Shown one piece after another: positions 9,095 to 18,196 of a DNA stretch of 38,615 bases. The stretch lies in contig JAKACX010000018.1 in NCBI GenBank assembly GCA_021821055.1, positions 1-38,615 on the forward strand, in the 5' to 3' direction. The DNA is from Bacillota bacterium (GTDB taxonomy: Bacteria; Bacillota; Bacilli; Alicyclobacillales; SLC66). A model generated the notes under the pieces. It searched no databases. It was not told the DNA's origin and saw nothing but the letters and a program-made list of their open reading frames with translations. Both the position numbers and the translations under genes were made by a program. Position 1 is the stretch's first letter. Every line of letters begins with the position of its first letter.

Positions 9095-10090
9095 ATGAGG
9101 CGGGTGGTGCTTTTGCGTTATCTGTTGAGGCGCGCCGCGTTTTACGCGGTGGCGTTATGGGCGGCTGTGACGCTGAACTTCGCACTGCCACGGATGATGC
9201 CGGGCAACCCGATGCAGGTCCTTGTCGCCAAGTTCCGCGGCAGGATCAACCCGGACGCGCTCTACGCATATGCAAAGCTGTTCGGCCTTGACCGCCATGT
9301 CAGTCTGTGGGCGCAGTACTGGCAGTACATCGGCCAGTTGTTGCACGGCAACCTCGGGGTCTCGCTCGGCCTCTATCCGGAGACGGTCTCCGCAGCGCTG
9401 ATGCAGGCACTGCCCTGGACGCTGTTCTTGCTCGGACTGTCCACACTCATCAGCTTTATCCTGGGAACGCTCCTCGGCATGGTCTCCGCATGGCGGCGCG
9501 GCTCGTTTCTGGACGCGGTCGCGCCGACGGTGTTCACGCTCACGGGGTCCTTTCCATACTTCTGGCTCGCCCTGCTGCTCCTCTATTTCTTCGCCTTTCA
9601 GTTGCCGTGGTTTCCGCTTGGCCACGCGTACGGCAGCAGCACGAGCGGCTGGAGCTTCGCGAATCTGCCGGACATTCTCTACCACGCGGTGCTCCCCGCC
9701 TTGACGATTGTCGTGACGTCGATCGGCGGCTGGCTGCTCAGCATGCGCAACAATATGATCAACACGCTGTCCGAAGAGTACGTGAAGGTGGCGAAGGCAA
9801 AGGGCCTGTCCGACCGGCGCATCATGATGACGTACGCCGCGCGCAACGCGATCTTGCCAAACGTCACGAGTTTCGCGCTGTCGCTCGGTTTCATCCTGAG
9901 CGGCGCCATTTTGACGGAAGTCGTGTTTTCCTATCCGGGACTCGGGTACACGCTGTTCCAGGCGGTGGGCAACATGGACTATCCGATGATGCAGGGTGCG
10001 CTGCTGCTCATCGCGCTGGCCGTTCTCGTGGCCAATTTTATCGCGGATCTCGTTTACGTGAAGCTTGATCCGCGCGCCCGGCAAGGATGA
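9095..10090 (+). CDS. ABC importer permease, DppB/OppB type
   Basis: A 331-residue inner-membrane permease with about six helices. After the first helix (AVALWAAVTLNFALPRMMPGNP) come the periplasmic loop and the typical ALPWTLFLLGLSTLISFILG. The EAA loop, which docks on the ATPases, is seen as EYVKVAKAKGLSDRRIMMTY then AARNAILP. The C-terminal GFILSGAILTEVVFSYPGLG is family-typical. ATG at 9095 has no good ribosome site; TTG at 9113 follows GGGTGGTG at a better distance and may be the true start, giving LRYLLRRA as N-terminus. Next gene starts 13 bases after the stop. Confidence 0.9.
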   Translation: MRRVVLLRYLLRRAAFYAVALWAAVTLNFALPRMMPGNPMQVLVAKFRGRINPDALYAYAKLFGLDRHVSLWAQYWQYIGQLLHGNLGVSLGLYPETVSAALMQALPWTLFLLGLSTLISFILGTLLGMVSAWRRGSFLDAVAPTVFTLTGSFPYFWLALLLLYFFAFQLPWFPLGHAYGSSTSGWSFANLPDILYHAVLPALTIVVTSIGGWLLSMRNNMINTLSEEYVKVAKAKGLSDRRIMMTYAARNAILPNVTSFALSLGFILSGAILTEVVFSYPGLGYTLFQAVGNMDYPMMQGALLLIALAVLVANFIADLVYVKLDPRARQG

Positions 10091-10103
10091 GGAGGTGTCC
10101 GCG

Positions 10104-11054
10104 GTGCAAATCATGGCGCTGGATCCGCCCCCGCGGCAGGACATGGGAGCGGGCCGAACAAGGAAGAAAAAGGGTCTGCTGACGCGCGCGGCGCCGTTTT
10201 TGCGCAACAGGAAGGCCGTGAGCGGCGCTGTGCTGCTGGTCTTTTTCCTGTTCATCGCCGTGTTCGCGCCTCTCCTGACGAAGATCAATCCGGACTCCAC
10301 GGCTTTTATGCCTTTGCAGCCGCCGAGCGCAGCGCATCCGCTTGGGACGACGTCGATGGGCCAGGACGTGTTCAGTCAATTTGTCTGGGGGACCCAATCG
10401 TCGCTCTTCGTCGGCGTCGTTGCCGGGGTCGGGGCGATGGTGCTCTCGGTTCTGGTCGGAATGCTGTCCGGATATATCGGCGGGGTGGTGGATGAGGTCC
10501 TGCAGCTCATCACCAATATTTTTCTGATCATCCCGGGCCTTCCGCTTGTGATCGTGCTTGCGGCCGTGCTTCCCTTCGGCGGGAATCTTCCGATGATCAT
10601 CGTGATCGTCCTGACAGGCTGGGCGTGGGGCGCGCGCGTGCTGCGCTCGCAGGTGCTGACGATGCGGGAACTGCCGTACGTGGAATCGGCGAAAATGGGC
10701 GGCGAATCCGCCTGGAACATCGTCTTTCGCGAGTTGCTGCCCAATATGATCTCGCTGATCTTTGCCAATCTGCTGTTCAGCATCCTGTACGCCGTGTTGA
10801 CGGCCGCTGGCCTGCAGTTTCTCGGTCTGGGCGATCTGAAGGCCGTGAACTGGGGCACGATGCTGTACTGGTCGGACACGGAAGGTGCTCTGCTGAGCGG
10901 CGCGTGGTGGTGGTTCGTGCCGCCGGGCCTGTCCATCGCGCTGCTCGGCGCGGGGCTGTCATTGCTCAACTACGCTGTGGATGAATTGACCAATCCCAAG
11001 CTGCGCTCCTTGCCCCTGCGGTTGCGCGCCCTGCGAAGGAGGAGGGCGTCATGA
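10104..11054 (+). CDS. ABC importer permease, DppC/OppC type
   Basis: Second permease of the importer, 316 residues. An N-terminal cytosolic segment ends in RNRKAVSGAVLLVFFLFIAV (first helix); the OppC-type extracellular start HPLGTTSMGQDVFSQFVWG follows. The EAA loop is seen as PYVESAKMGGESAWNIVFRE then LLPN. GTG at 10104 was chosen because GAGGAGG lies about 8 nt upstream. The stop overlaps the next gene by ATGA, indicating translational coupling. Confidence 0.9.
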   Translation: MQIMALDPPPRQDMGAGRTRKKKGLLTRAAPFLRNRKAVSGAVLLVFFLFIAVFAPLLTKINPDSTAFMPLQPPSAAHPLGTTSMGQDVFSQFVWGTQSSLFVGVVAGVGAMVLSVLVGMLSGYIGGVVDEVLQLITNIFLIIPGLPLVIVLAAVLPFGGNLPMIIVIVLTGWAWGARVLRSQVLTMRELPYVESAKMGGESAWNIVFRELLPNMISLIFANLLFSILYAVLTAAGLQFLGLGDLKAVNWGTMLYWSDTEGALLSGAWWWFVPPGLSIALLGAGLSLLNYAVDELTNPKLRSLPLRLRALRRRRAS

Positions 11055-12019
11055 CGGTCCTGTGCGACATCCGCAATCTGTCCGTCACCTACCACGGCGA
11101 CGTGGACGTCAAGGCCGTTCAGGATGTCAATCTGACCATTCGGCGCGGAGAGATTTTCGGCCTTGCGGGTGAGTCGGGCTGCGGCAAAAGCACCATCGTG
11201 CTGGCGCTCACCCGGTTGCTCGACCGGGACGGGGAGATCAGCGGCGGCGAGATCCTGTTTGACGGTCAGGACTTGGCCCGGTTGAGCGACGCGGGGATGA
11301 GGCCGCTGCGCTGGTCAAAGATCTCGCTCGTTACGCAGAGCGCGATGAGTTCGCTGAATCCGGTGCTGACGATTGGCGAACAGATCTGCGACGGCATGGT
11401 GGCGCACGGCGTGACCGCCAGGGAGGCGTGGAGTCGCGCAGGTGAACTGCTGCGGCTTGTCGAGGTCGATCCTGGACGTCTGCGCAGCTATCCGCACGAA
11501 CTGTCGGGCGGCATGCGCCAACGTGTCATGATTGCGATGGCCTTGGCCCTGCGGCCGCAGTTGATCGTGATGGATGAACCGACGACGGCGCTTGACGTGG
11601 TCGTGCAGCAGCAGATCATCCGCAAGGTGAAGGAACTGCAGCGCGAATTCGACTTCGCGGTGCTGTTTATCACGCACGACATGTCCTTGCTGCTCGCGAT
11701 CGCGGACCGCATCGCGATCATGTACGCCGGAGAGATCGTGGAAGTCGGCGTTGCGGCGGAGATTCGCGATGCACCGCGGCACCCGTACACCAAGGGGCTG
11801 CTGCAATCGTTCCCGTCAGTCTTTGAAAAGCGGGAATTGATTGGCATCCCGGGGAGTCCGCCGAGCATGGTGTCCCCGCCTACAGGTTGCCGCTTCGCGC
11901 CGCGTTGCCCGGTGCGCCTCGACGAGTGCGCTTCGGTTGCGCCGCCGACAGTCGACGTCTCGCCGACGCACCGCGCGGCCTGTCATCTGCTTGGGGAGGG
12001 AGGCCAAGGCTGTGTCTGA
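11051..12019 (+). CDS. ABC importer ATPase, DppD/OppD type
   Basis: First ATPase of the importer, 322 residues, powering transport from the cytosolic face. Walker [11 protein letters not shown]-loop [12 protein letters not shown], signature LSGGMRQR, Walker [13 protein letters not shown] and H-loop FITHD are all intact. The C-terminal oligopeptide/dipeptide-type tail has [15 protein letters not shown] and AACH, a cysteine set that in homologues can hold an iron-sulfur cluster. The start overlaps the upstream permease (ATGA) and the end overlaps the next ATPase by 8 bases. Confidence 0.95.
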   Translation: MTVLCDIRNLSVTYHGDVDVKAVQDVNLTIRRGEIFGLAGESGCGKSTIVLALTRLLDRDGEISGGEILFDGQDLARLSDAGMRPLRWSKISLVTQSAMSSLNPVLTIGEQICDGMVAHGVTAREAWSRAGELLRLVEVDPGRLRSYPHELSGGMRQRVMIAMALALRPQLIVMDEPTTALDVVVQQQIIRKVKELQREFDFAVLFITHDMSLLLAIADRIAIMYAGEIVEVGVAAEIRDAPRHPYTKGLLQSFPSVFEKRELIGIPGSPPSMVSPPTGCRFAPRCPVRLDECASVAPPTVDVSPTHRAACHLLGEGGQGCV

Positions 12020-13061
12020 GGAGCCGATCCTCCTTGAAGTGGAGGGACTGGGCAAGGTCTTCGCCGCGGGCAACGCCTTGAACCGGCGGCCCGTCCACGC
12101 CGTCGCCGACGTGTCTTTTCGCATCGCGAGGGGACGCGTGACCGTCATTGTCGGGGAGAGCGGCAGCGGCAAGTCGACCGTCGCCCGCCTGATTGCCCGC
12201 CTGATCGAGCCGACCGCCGGGGTGGTCCGTTTTCAGGGAGAGGCGTACGTGGCGAAGGTGCGGCGCAGGGAATTGTCGCGGTTGCGCAGACGTGTGCAGA
12301 TGATCTTCCAGGACCCGTTTGGCTCGCTGAACCCGCATCATTCGGTGGGATACCACCTCGTGCGACCGCTGAAGAACTACGGCAAGGCGCGCGCCGGCGC
12401 CGGCGTGCGCGGGCGCGTCCTGCAGGCGCTTGAGGCGGTGGGGCTGACACCCGGCGAGGACTACATCGACAAGTACCCGCACGAACTGTCGGGCGGGCAG
12501 CGCCAGCGCGTCGTGATCGCGCGCGCCCTGATCGTCGAGCCGCTGTTGTTGCTGGCCGACGAACCGACCTCGATGCTCGACGTCTCGATTCGCATGGGAA
12601 TATTGAATCTGATGAGGCAATTGCGGCGCGACCGGGGCCTGTCGTTTCTGTTTATCACGCACGATCTCGCCAGTGCGCGCTATGTGGGGGACGATCTGCT
12701 CGTCATGTACGCGGGACAGCTGGTGGAGGGCGGCCCGGCGGACGACGTCGTGGAGCGCCCGGCGCATCCGTACACGCGCCTGTTGCTGTCGGCCGTGCCG
12801 GATGTGGTCCACAATCCGTTCGCCAGCGACCGGGCGCCGACGGGAGAACCGCCGAATCTGGCGCAGCTCCCGACGGGGTGTCACTTTCATCCGCGGTGCC
12901 CGCAGGTGATGGAGGTCTGCAAGCGCGTGGCGCCGCGCCGGGTGGAACTGGGCGGCGGTCATTTCGCGGCGTGTCACCTGAATGACATGGATTACGCCGC
13001 ACGGCAGGATGGGACCATCGCGCAGGAGGCCGGGAACGGCGCCTCGCGCAGGAAAGGCTGA
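12012..13061 (+). CDS. ABC importer ATPase, DppF/OppF type
   Basis: Second ATPase, 349 residues. Walker [11 protein letters not shown]-loop [17 protein letters not shown], signature LSGGQRQR, Walker [15 protein letters not shown]-loop FITHD. The C-terminal tail [20 protein letters not shown], then AACH, is the intact counterpart of the tail left in the pseudogene at 5056-5597. GTG at 12012 was chosen: a GGGGAGGGAGG run lies just upstream, whereas the longer in-frame extension is not conserved in type. Its stop (TGA 13059-13061) touches the next ATG as TGATG. Confidence 0.95.
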   Translation: MSEEPILLEVEGLGKVFAAGNALNRRPVHAVADVSFRIARGRVTVIVGESGSGKSTVARLIARLIEPTAGVVRFQGEAYVAKVRRRELSRLRRRVQMIFQDPFGSLNPHHSVGYHLVRPLKNYGKARAGAGVRGRVLQALEAVGLTPGEDYIDKYPHELSGGQRQRVVIARALIVEPLLLLADEPTSMLDVSIRMGILNLMRQLRRDRGLSFLFITHDLASARYVGDDLLVMYAGQLVEGGPADDVVERPAHPYTRLLLSAVPDVVHNPFASDRAPTGEPPNLAQLPTGCHFHPRCPQVMEVCKRVAPRRVELGGGHFAACHLNDMDYAARQDGTIAQEAGNGASRRKG

Positions 13062-14197
13062 TGGACATGGAAGAGACGTTGGTCAAGCGGGCTACGCCCG
13101 ACAAGGTGGCGCAACTCGGCGCGTTGTCGGACAGGGTGTTTCGTCCGCAGATCGTTCCGGGGACCGCAATGGCGCACGAGTTTCCTTTACTGTTTCACGC
13201 CCGCAACGCCGAGCACCTGTACTACGTCGAGGACGGCGGGCGCCCGGTCGCGCTGGTTGGCATGGCGCCCGGCGGCGTGGCGACCTGCGGGACGCGCGTT
13301 TCGGCCGTCTCCATGGGCTCCGTGTGCACGGACAGCGCGTATCGCCAGCGCCACTACGCGTCGACCATGATTGAGCAGGTGCTGGCCGACTACACGCCGG
13401 ACACGAGCGTGCTGTTCGTCTCCGGCGGCCTGTCGATCTACCGGCGGGTTGGCTGCGTGAATTTCGGCTCGTTTGCTTCTGTCTGGCTGGAATCGTCGCC
13501 CGGGGTCGGGCCGGACGCCGGCCTGCGGACGCCCATTGTCGCACGCCTGGCGCGGTCGGAAGCAGACTTTGCGGCGCTGCACGCGCTGTACATTGCCGAA
13601 CCGCTGCGATTCGCGCGCACCCCGGAACAGATGACCGCCCTTCTCGGCGCGCTTGACGCGCCCATGTACCGCGACATTCCGTGTACGCCGCGGGTGTTTG
13701 TCGCCGAGCAGGGCGGCCGGGTGATCGCGTACGCGGTTGTAAACGTCGCGGACAGGGACGACGCGCCGGCCCACTTCATCGAGTGGGCCGGCGCGCGCAA
13801 CGCGCTGTTTGCGCTGGCGCAGGCGGCGCGAGAAGCCTTTTCGGTGCGGGCCGCCCGACTGTACCTGGCGAAAGAGGACGCGACGGCCCGCGCGCTGTTC
13901 CGGGCCGCGGGCGTCACCATGGAGGAGCGCGCGAACCAGGGTACGGTGCGCGTGTTGAACCCGCAGTTGCTGCTGCAGGAGATCGGTCCGGCGCTGCTCG
14001 ACCGGTACGGGGAGGTCCCCGTGTTGGAGGACACAGGGCAGGACGAGTGGACGGTGCGTTTCGCGCGCCGCAGTCCCGCTGCGGATGCCCTACAAGGCGC
14101 GGTGCTGCGCGGATACGGCGCGCTGTCCGCGTGGTTTTTCGGCGCGGGCGGTCTGCAGTGGCCGTTGCCGCGCACGGACGACCTGAACTACATCTGA
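13061..14197 (+). CDS. GNAT-family N-acetyltransferase, Eis-like
   Basis: A 378-residue protein with the length and layout of the Eis/YokD-type family: two GNAT-like modules followed by a C-terminal sterol-carrier-like domain (about 290-378, ending GGLQWPLPRTDDLNYI). The acetyl-CoA loop region reads VSMGSVCTDSAYRQRHYAS, without the usual glycine of R/QxxGxG/A, so catalysis is less certain. It follows the ABC operon with a one-base overlap (TGATG) and a GGAAAGG site, so it is probably co-transcribed. A link to import, such as modifying an amino sugar or peptide, is only inference. Confidence 0.75.
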   Translation: MDMEETLVKRATPDKVAQLGALSDRVFRPQIVPGTAMAHEFPLLFHARNAEHLYYVEDGGRPVALVGMAPGGVATCGTRVSAVSMGSVCTDSAYRQRHYASTMIEQVLADYTPDTSVLFVSGGLSIYRRVGCVNFGSFASVWLESSPGVGPDAGLRTPIVARLARSEADFAALHALYIAEPLRFARTPEQMTALLGALDAPMYRDIPCTPRVFVAEQGGRVIAYAVVNVADRDDAPAHFIEWAGARNALFALAQAAREAFSVRAARLYLAKEDATARALFRAAGVTMEERANQGTVRVLNPQLLLQEIGPALLDRYGEVPVLEDTGQDEWTVRFARRSPAADALQGAVLRGYGALSAWFFGAGGLQWPLPRTDDLNYI

Positions 14198-14225
14198 AGC
14201 CGCCGCCGTGCGGCGTCTCACGGCT
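14198..14225. terminator. Hairpin between converging genes
   Basis: AGCCG (14198-14202) pairs with CGGCT (14221-14225), with an inner CGCCG/CGGCG pairing. It overlaps the stop codon of the minus-strand gene and directly follows the GNAT stop. Only three T follow on the plus strand. Confidence 0.4.
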
Positions 14226-14484
14226 ATTTCCCGGAGAGCGCGCGTTGCGCCTGGTTCCAGCAGGAATCGTCGGGGTTGAGGCGCCACTCCGGTTCGGTCA
14301 CGTCGATCGCGCTGATGCGTTTGATCAGCCCGTCGCACTGTGCTTCGCCGAACTCTTCCTGAAAGCGCGTCAGGATTGTGACGATCGCGGTCTCAAAGAG
14401 GGCGCCCCGCTCCGTGTCATCCTTGGCGGTCACGGAAACCGTCACCCGGTCCGTTCCGAGCAGGAAGTGTTCCCTGATCCTCAT
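14224..14484 (-). CDS. Small protein of unknown function
   Basis: An 86-residue soluble protein that I do not recognise. It begins MRIREHFLLGTDRVTVSVTA with a regular alternation suggesting beta strands, continues with an acidic helix (ERGALFETAIVTILTRFQEE), and ends with WRLNPDDSCWNQAQRALSGK. It has no signal or membrane segment. ATG at 14484 follows GAGGTGA at 5-6 nt, good evidence that it is translated. It converges on the GNAT gene and is divergent from sdhB. Confidence 0.65.
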   Translation of the reverse strand: MRIREHFLLGTDRVTVSVTAKDDTERGALFETAIVTILTRFQEEFGEAQCDGLIKRISAIDVTEPEWRLNPDDSCWNQAQRALSGK

Positions 14485-14618
14485 GGTCGTTCACCTCGCG
14501 GTAAATTCAGGGTATGCGGGGCGTTGTCGCGCGCTCTGCATGCCCTTATTCTGCTATTGTGGCGGTTTGCTCGCGCGTCGGAGTGATCTGGATCATGCGG
14601 GCGGTGTGGTCCAAGCGC

Positions 14619-14624
14619 TATAAT
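14619..14624 (+). promoter_or_regulatory. Perfect -10 element upstream of sdhB
   Basis: TATAAT about 105 bases before the sdhB start. No good -35 lies at 16-18 bp (TGCGGG at 17), so the promoter may need an activator. Confidence 0.4.
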
Positions 14625-14678
14625 ACAGAGTGACGTCGTGTTTTGCGCGTGCGCATGAACCCGTCAGGCTGTTGTCTT

Positions 14679-14720
14679 GAATGGGGAGTCTTGAATCGGG
14701 AGTCACGAATGGGGAGAGAA
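14679..14720 (+). repeat. Three tandem 14-bp repeats just before sdhB
   Basis: Units GAATGGGGAGTCTT, GAATCGGGAGTCAC and GAATGGGGAGAGAA follow head to tail. Each contains a GGGGAG or CGGGAG run like a ribosome site; the last one is close to the sdhB ribosome site. Confidence 0.75.
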
Positions 14721-14729
14721 GGCGAAGAC

Positions 14730-15512
14730 ATGAATGCAACTATGAATGCGACTGAGCAGCGACCGGAGACAAAGACCGTCCGCCTCGTCATCCTGCGGCA
14801 GGACAGCGCCGACGGCGCCTCGTACGAGGCGGAGTTTGCCATTCCGTGGCGCCCGGGAATGAATGTAATCGCCGCGTTGATGGAAATTCAGCGCAATCCC
14901 GTGGATGCGCAGGGGCAGCCGGTGAACCCCGTGGTGTGGGAGTCCAACTGTCTCGAAGAAGTCTGCGGGGCGTGCACCATGGTGATCAACGGCAAACCGC
15001 GCCAGGCGTGCGCCGCGCTCATCGATTCGCTGGCGCAGCCGATCCGCGTGCAGCCGATCCGGACATTCCCGGTGGTGCGCGACCTCGTCGTCGACCGCTC
15101 CAATATGTTTGACACGCTCAAGAAGATCAGTGCGTGGGTTCCGATTGACGGCACCTACGACCTCGGCACGGGTCCGCGCATGGCTGAGGACGACCGCCAA
15201 TGGGCGTATGAACTGTCCAAGTGCATGACGTGCGGAGCGTGCCAGGAGGCTTGCCCCAACGTGAATGACCGTCAGGCGTTTATTGGCCCGTTTGCGATGC
15301 CCCAGGTCATGCGGTTCAACATGCATCCGACGGGCGAGATGAACAAGGAGGAGCGGCTCGAAGCCCTCATGGACGAGGGCGGAATACACGAGTGCGGCAA
15401 TTCGCAGAACTGTGTCGAGGTATGTCCGAAGGGCATCCCGATCACCACGGCGATCGCCGCGATGAATCGGGATGTAAACAGGCACGCGCTATCGAAGTGG
15501 CTGCGCGGTTGA
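14730..15512 (+). CDS. sdhB: Succinate dehydrogenase/fumarate reductase iron-sulfur subunit
   Basis: A 260-residue electron-transfer subunit of complex II, passing electrons from the flavoprotein to quinone. The N-terminal ferredoxin fold has the 2Fe-2S ligands in [13 protein letters not shown] and a later Cys (QACAALI). The C-terminal domain has [12 protein letters not shown] and [14 protein letters not shown] for the 4Fe-4S and 3Fe-4S clusters. ATG at 14730 follows GGAGAGAAGG. No sdhA or sdhC is adjacent on either side, which is unusual because these genes are normally one operon. The 3' end overlaps the converging ispH by 24 bases. Confidence 0.93.
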   Translation: MNATMNATEQRPETKTVRLVILRQDSADGASYEAEFAIPWRPGMNVIAALMEIQRNPVDAQGQPVNPVVWESNCLEEVCGACTMVINGKPRQACAALIDSLAQPIRVQPIRTFPVVRDLVVDRSNMFDTLKKISAWVPIDGTYDLGTGPRMAEDDRQWAYELSKCMTCGACQEACPNVNDRQAFIGPFAMPQVMRFNMHPTGEMNKEERLEALMDEGGIHECGNSQNCVEVCPKGIPITTAIAAMNRDVNRHALSKWLRG

Positions 15513-16466
15513 AACAGGGCCGCCGGTGCGGTGCGGCTGCGGCAGGATGGCGGGAGGCTTGTCCGCGGCGGGGTGCGGCCAAGTGGTCCGGTCGTGTTCG
15601 TCGAACTGTTCAAGGTACTCAATGACGGCCCGGGTGACGGGACTCGGCGTCGAGGAACCGGCCGACACGGCGACGCTGCTTACGCCTCGCAGCCAGTCGG
15701 GGGAGATCTGCGCGACGTCGCTGACAAGGCGCGCGGGCGTGCCGCCGATTTCTTGCGCGACCTGCACCAACCGGTTGGAGTTGTGGCTGCGCGGATCGCC
15801 GACCACGATGCACAACTGGGCTTCGCGCACCTGCTCCGCGACGGCCTGCTGGCGCAACTGGGTGGCCAGACAGATTTCATTGTAGACCTCCGCCTGCGGA
15901 TAGCGCAGCTTGATGTGGTCCATGAGGGCCGCGGTGTCCCACTGGCTGAGCGTCGTCTGATTCGTGACCGCGATTTTCGCGTTGTCCATGCGCAGCCGGT
16001 CCACGTCGTCTTTTGTCTCGACGAGGTGCACGGCTTCCGGCGCGATCCCGACGGCGCCTTCCGGCTCGGGATGGCCCTTGCGGCCGATGTACACGATGTC
16101 GTAGCCCGCCGCCGCGCGTTCCCGGATCAGGTCGTGCGTGCGGGTGACGTCCGGACATGTCGCGTCGAGGATGCGCAGGCCGCGCTGTGCGGCTTTCGTG
16201 CGCACGGCGGGCGAGACGCCGTGCGCGGTGAAGATGACGGTGCCTGTGTCCGCGAGGTCGAGCAGGTCGAGACGGTTCTTGGCGCCGTCGAGCGTGATGA
16301 CGCCCTGGTCGGTGCAGGCGTCGACCACATGCTGGTTATGGACGATCATGCCGACGATGTAGATGGGGCGGGGCAGTGTGGAGTCGTCAATGGCGCTGCG
16401 CACGGTGTTCATGGCGCCGACGACGCCGTGGCAATACCCGCGCGGGGCGATGCGGATCACGTTCAT
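15489..16466 (-). CDS. ispH: 4-hydroxy-3-methylbut-2-enyl diphosphate reductase
   Basis: Last enzyme of the MEP isoprenoid pathway, reducing HMBPP to IPP and DMAPP with an iron-sulfur cluster. The 325-residue protein has the three cluster cysteines: C12 in GYCHGV, C104 in ATCPDV and C199 in [11 protein letters not shown]. Other family marks are [37 protein letters not shown] and [13 protein letters not shown] at 16466 follows GGGAGTGA. The last 40 or so residues are a proline-rich tail. Its 3' end overlaps sdhB on the opposite strand. Confidence 0.96.
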   Translation of the reverse strand: MNVIRIAPRGYCHGVVGAMNTVRSAIDDSTLPRPIYIVGMIVHNQHVVDACTDQGVITLDGAKNRLDLLDLADTGTVIFTAHGVSPAVRTKAAQRGLRILDATCPDVTRTHDLIRERAAAGYDIVYIGRKGHPEPEGAVGIAPEAVHLVETKDDVDRLRMDNAKIAVTNQTTLSQWDTAALMDHIKLRYPQAEVYNEICLATQLRQQAVAEQVREAQLCIVVGDPRSHNSNRLVQVAQEIGGTPARLVSDVAQISPDWLRGVSSVAVSAGSSTPSPVTRAVIEYLEQFDEHDRTTWPHPAADKPPAILPQPHRTGGPVSTAQPLR

Positions 16467-16483
16467 GCGGCTGTCACTCCCGG

Positions 16484-16499
16484 CTCCCGCATGCGGGAG
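16484..16499. promoter_or_regulatory. 16-bp perfect palindrome between ispH and the OsmC-like gene
   Basis: CTCCCGCATGCGGGAG lies 18 bases upstream of the ispH start in the divergent intergenic region. It could be an operator or an mRNA hairpin in the ispH leader. Confidence 0.35.
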
Positions 16500-16610
16500 G
16501 TCTGTGCCGACGGCATCGCCAAGGACGCCGCCAGCCGCGGTCAGCGTACACGATCCGCGGCCGGCCGGCTGTGCGCTGTGTCATACCGGGGTTCAGGAGA
16601 GACAGGAAGG

Positions 16611-17060
16611 GTGTTGGACGCTGTGGGAGATTTGACGTTCGGGGCGGAGTTGCGCTGGTCCGGCAGGGGGACGGAGGGCCAGGGATTCGTGACGTTGGGA
16701 GAGCAGTCGATGTTGTACGCGGCGCCAGCTTCGATGGGCGGCAAGGGGGTCGGGACGAGTCCGGAGCAGTTGCTGATCGCGGCCGTCTCCGCCTGCTACA
16801 GTGGGACGCTGTTCGCGCTGCTCGTGAAGGCGGGGCTGCCGGTCAAGGATGTCGTCATCCGTTCGCAAGGGGTGGTCACGGGCTATCCACTGACAGGGAA
16901 GTTTGCCGTGTTGCGCGTGAATCCGGCGATAGAAGGCGGTGAGCCCGCCCGCCTCGCGGAGTACCGACAGGAGGCCGAGCGGGCGCGGGACCGTTGCTTC
17001 ATCGGAAAGACGATTGCGGGAAACGTCGCGTACGAGGTCGGCGAGGTGACCGTGACCTGA
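16611..17060 (+). CDS. OsmC/Ohr-family protein
   Basis: A 149-residue member of the OsmC/Ohr family, whose active members reduce organic hydroperoxides with a thiol pair. Both cysteines are present: one in IAAVSACYSGTLFALL on the central helix and one in ARDRCFIGKTIAGNV. The N-terminus is a set of beta strands (GAELRWSGRGTEGQGFVTL). GTG at 16611 follows a long purine-rich stretch (GGAGAGACAGGAAGG); TTG at 16614 and GTG at 16623 are close alternatives. Divergent from ispH. Peroxidase function is likely but not proven by sequence. Confidence 0.85.
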   Translation: MLDAVGDLTFGAELRWSGRGTEGQGFVTLGEQSMLYAAPASMGGKGVGTSPEQLLIAAVSACYSGTLFALLVKAGLPVKDVVIRSQGVVTGYPLTGKFAVLRVNPAIEGGEPARLAEYRQEAERARDRCFIGKTIAGNVAYEVGEVTVT

Positions 17061-17070
17061 TGGTGGTCCC

Positions 17071-18003
17071 CTAGACTGGCCAACTCTGCGGGTGGTCGCT
17101 GCGCACCAGGTCGAGCTCGACGGCGAGGGCGTTTGCTTCCACCTGTTCCGGGCTCTTGCAGCCGGGGATCACGCAGGTGACGGCGGGGTGCTGCAGGCAC
17201 CAGGCGAGCGCCCATGACGCCATATTGACACCTGCCGGCACTTCGGTCTGCTTGATGTCAGCCACCTTGGTCAGGCGGGCGGCCGTCTGCTCGGGGTTGT
17301 GGCGCGCGCGAACGTCATTCCCCGGGAAAACAGCGCCAGGCTCATACTTGCCGCTGAGGTAGCCGCTGGCCAGCGGCACGCGCGCGAGCACGCCGAGATC
17401 CTGCGCCTCGCAAGACGGGAAGACGCGCTTTTCGGGCGTCTGGTCGAGCCGGTTGTAGACGACCTGGATGGCCTTCGCCCCGATACGGCTGGCCGACTCG
17501 GTCTGGTGGAGGTTGTCGTTGCTGCCGATCGAGATGCCAAGGTTGCGGACTTTTCCCGCCTGCACCTGCTTGTCGAGCGCAGTCCACAGTTCGTCGTTGT
17601 CAAAGACCTCGTCCGGTCCGGAATGGAACTGATAGAGGTCTATGTACTCGGTGCGCAGTGTCTGCAGGGACGCGTCGAGTTGCTTGAGCACTTCGCCCGC
17701 CGACCAGAAGTTGGTCTCCTTGTCGTCGCGCGCGGCATAGTTGTGGCCGAACTTGGTCGCGATGACCCAGGAGTCGCGGTTCTTGCGCCGTTCCACATAA
17801 TTGCCGATGAAGCTCTCGGAGAGGTGATGTCCGTAGCATTCGGCCGTGTCGAGCAGGTTGATTCCGAGTTCGCTGGCCCGGTCCAGGATCGCATCGACTT
17901 CGTCCTGGGTGAAGTCCTTGCCCCATGCGCCGCCAAACTGCCACGTACCGACGCCAACCACGGAGACCTTGAGTCCTGTCTTGCCCAATCTGCGATATTT
18001 CAC
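17071..18003 (-). CDS. Aldo/keto reductase
   Basis: A 310-residue NADPH-dependent reductase with the TIM-barrel AKR fold. The catalytic tetrad is visible: Asp in GINLLDTAECYG, Tyr in the same motif, Lys in VIATKFG and His in YIDLYQFHSG. The C-terminal cofactor-binding part includes CVIPGCKSPEQVEANA. AKRs reduce aldehydes and ketones in the cytosol; the substrate here is unknown. ATG at 18003 is preceded by a GATAGGAGCGATGAG stretch. Its leader side carries a long nested inverted repeat (18022-18081). Confidence 0.92.
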   Translation of the reverse strand: MKYRRLGKTGLKVSVVGVGTWQFGGAWGKDFTQDEVDAILDRASELGINLLDTAECYGHHLSESFIGNYVERRKNRDSWVIATKFGHNYAARDDKETNFWSAGEVLKQLDASLQTLRTEYIDLYQFHSGPDEVFDNDELWTALDKQVQAGKVRNLGISIGSNDNLHQTESASRIGAKAIQVVYNRLDQTPEKRVFPSCEAQDLGVLARVPLASGYLSGKYEPGAVFPGNDVRARHNPEQTAARLTKVADIKQTEVPAGVNMASWALAWCLQHPAVTCVIPGCKSPEQVEANALAVELDLVRSDHPQSWPV

Positions 18004-18021
18004 GTCTCATCGCTCCTATCT

Positions 18022-18081
18022 TGAAAATGCGAGCAGATCTGTACCTCGCCATCTGCGCCGCCTGATTCAATCGCATTTTCA
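18022..18081 (-). repeat. Nested inverted repeat upstream of the aldo/keto reductase
   Basis: TGAAAATGCGA (18022-18032) pairs perfectly with TCGCATTTTCA (18071-18081). Inside it, GCAGAT (18033-18038) pairs with ATCTGC (18051-18056), stacking directly on the outer helix on one side. This gives a 17-bp helix interrupted by a 14-nt bulge. It would fold in the 5' region of the reductase mRNA. Confidence 0.6.
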
Positions 18082-18196
18082 TGGTTTGCTGGTGTGCGGA
18101 TGCGCCGCACATGGCGGTCTCTTGTGGTCCATCTGCACGGATGGCTCCATGAATGTATTCGCTTTCGATGGGTGAAATCCTCTTCACAGGTCCAGG

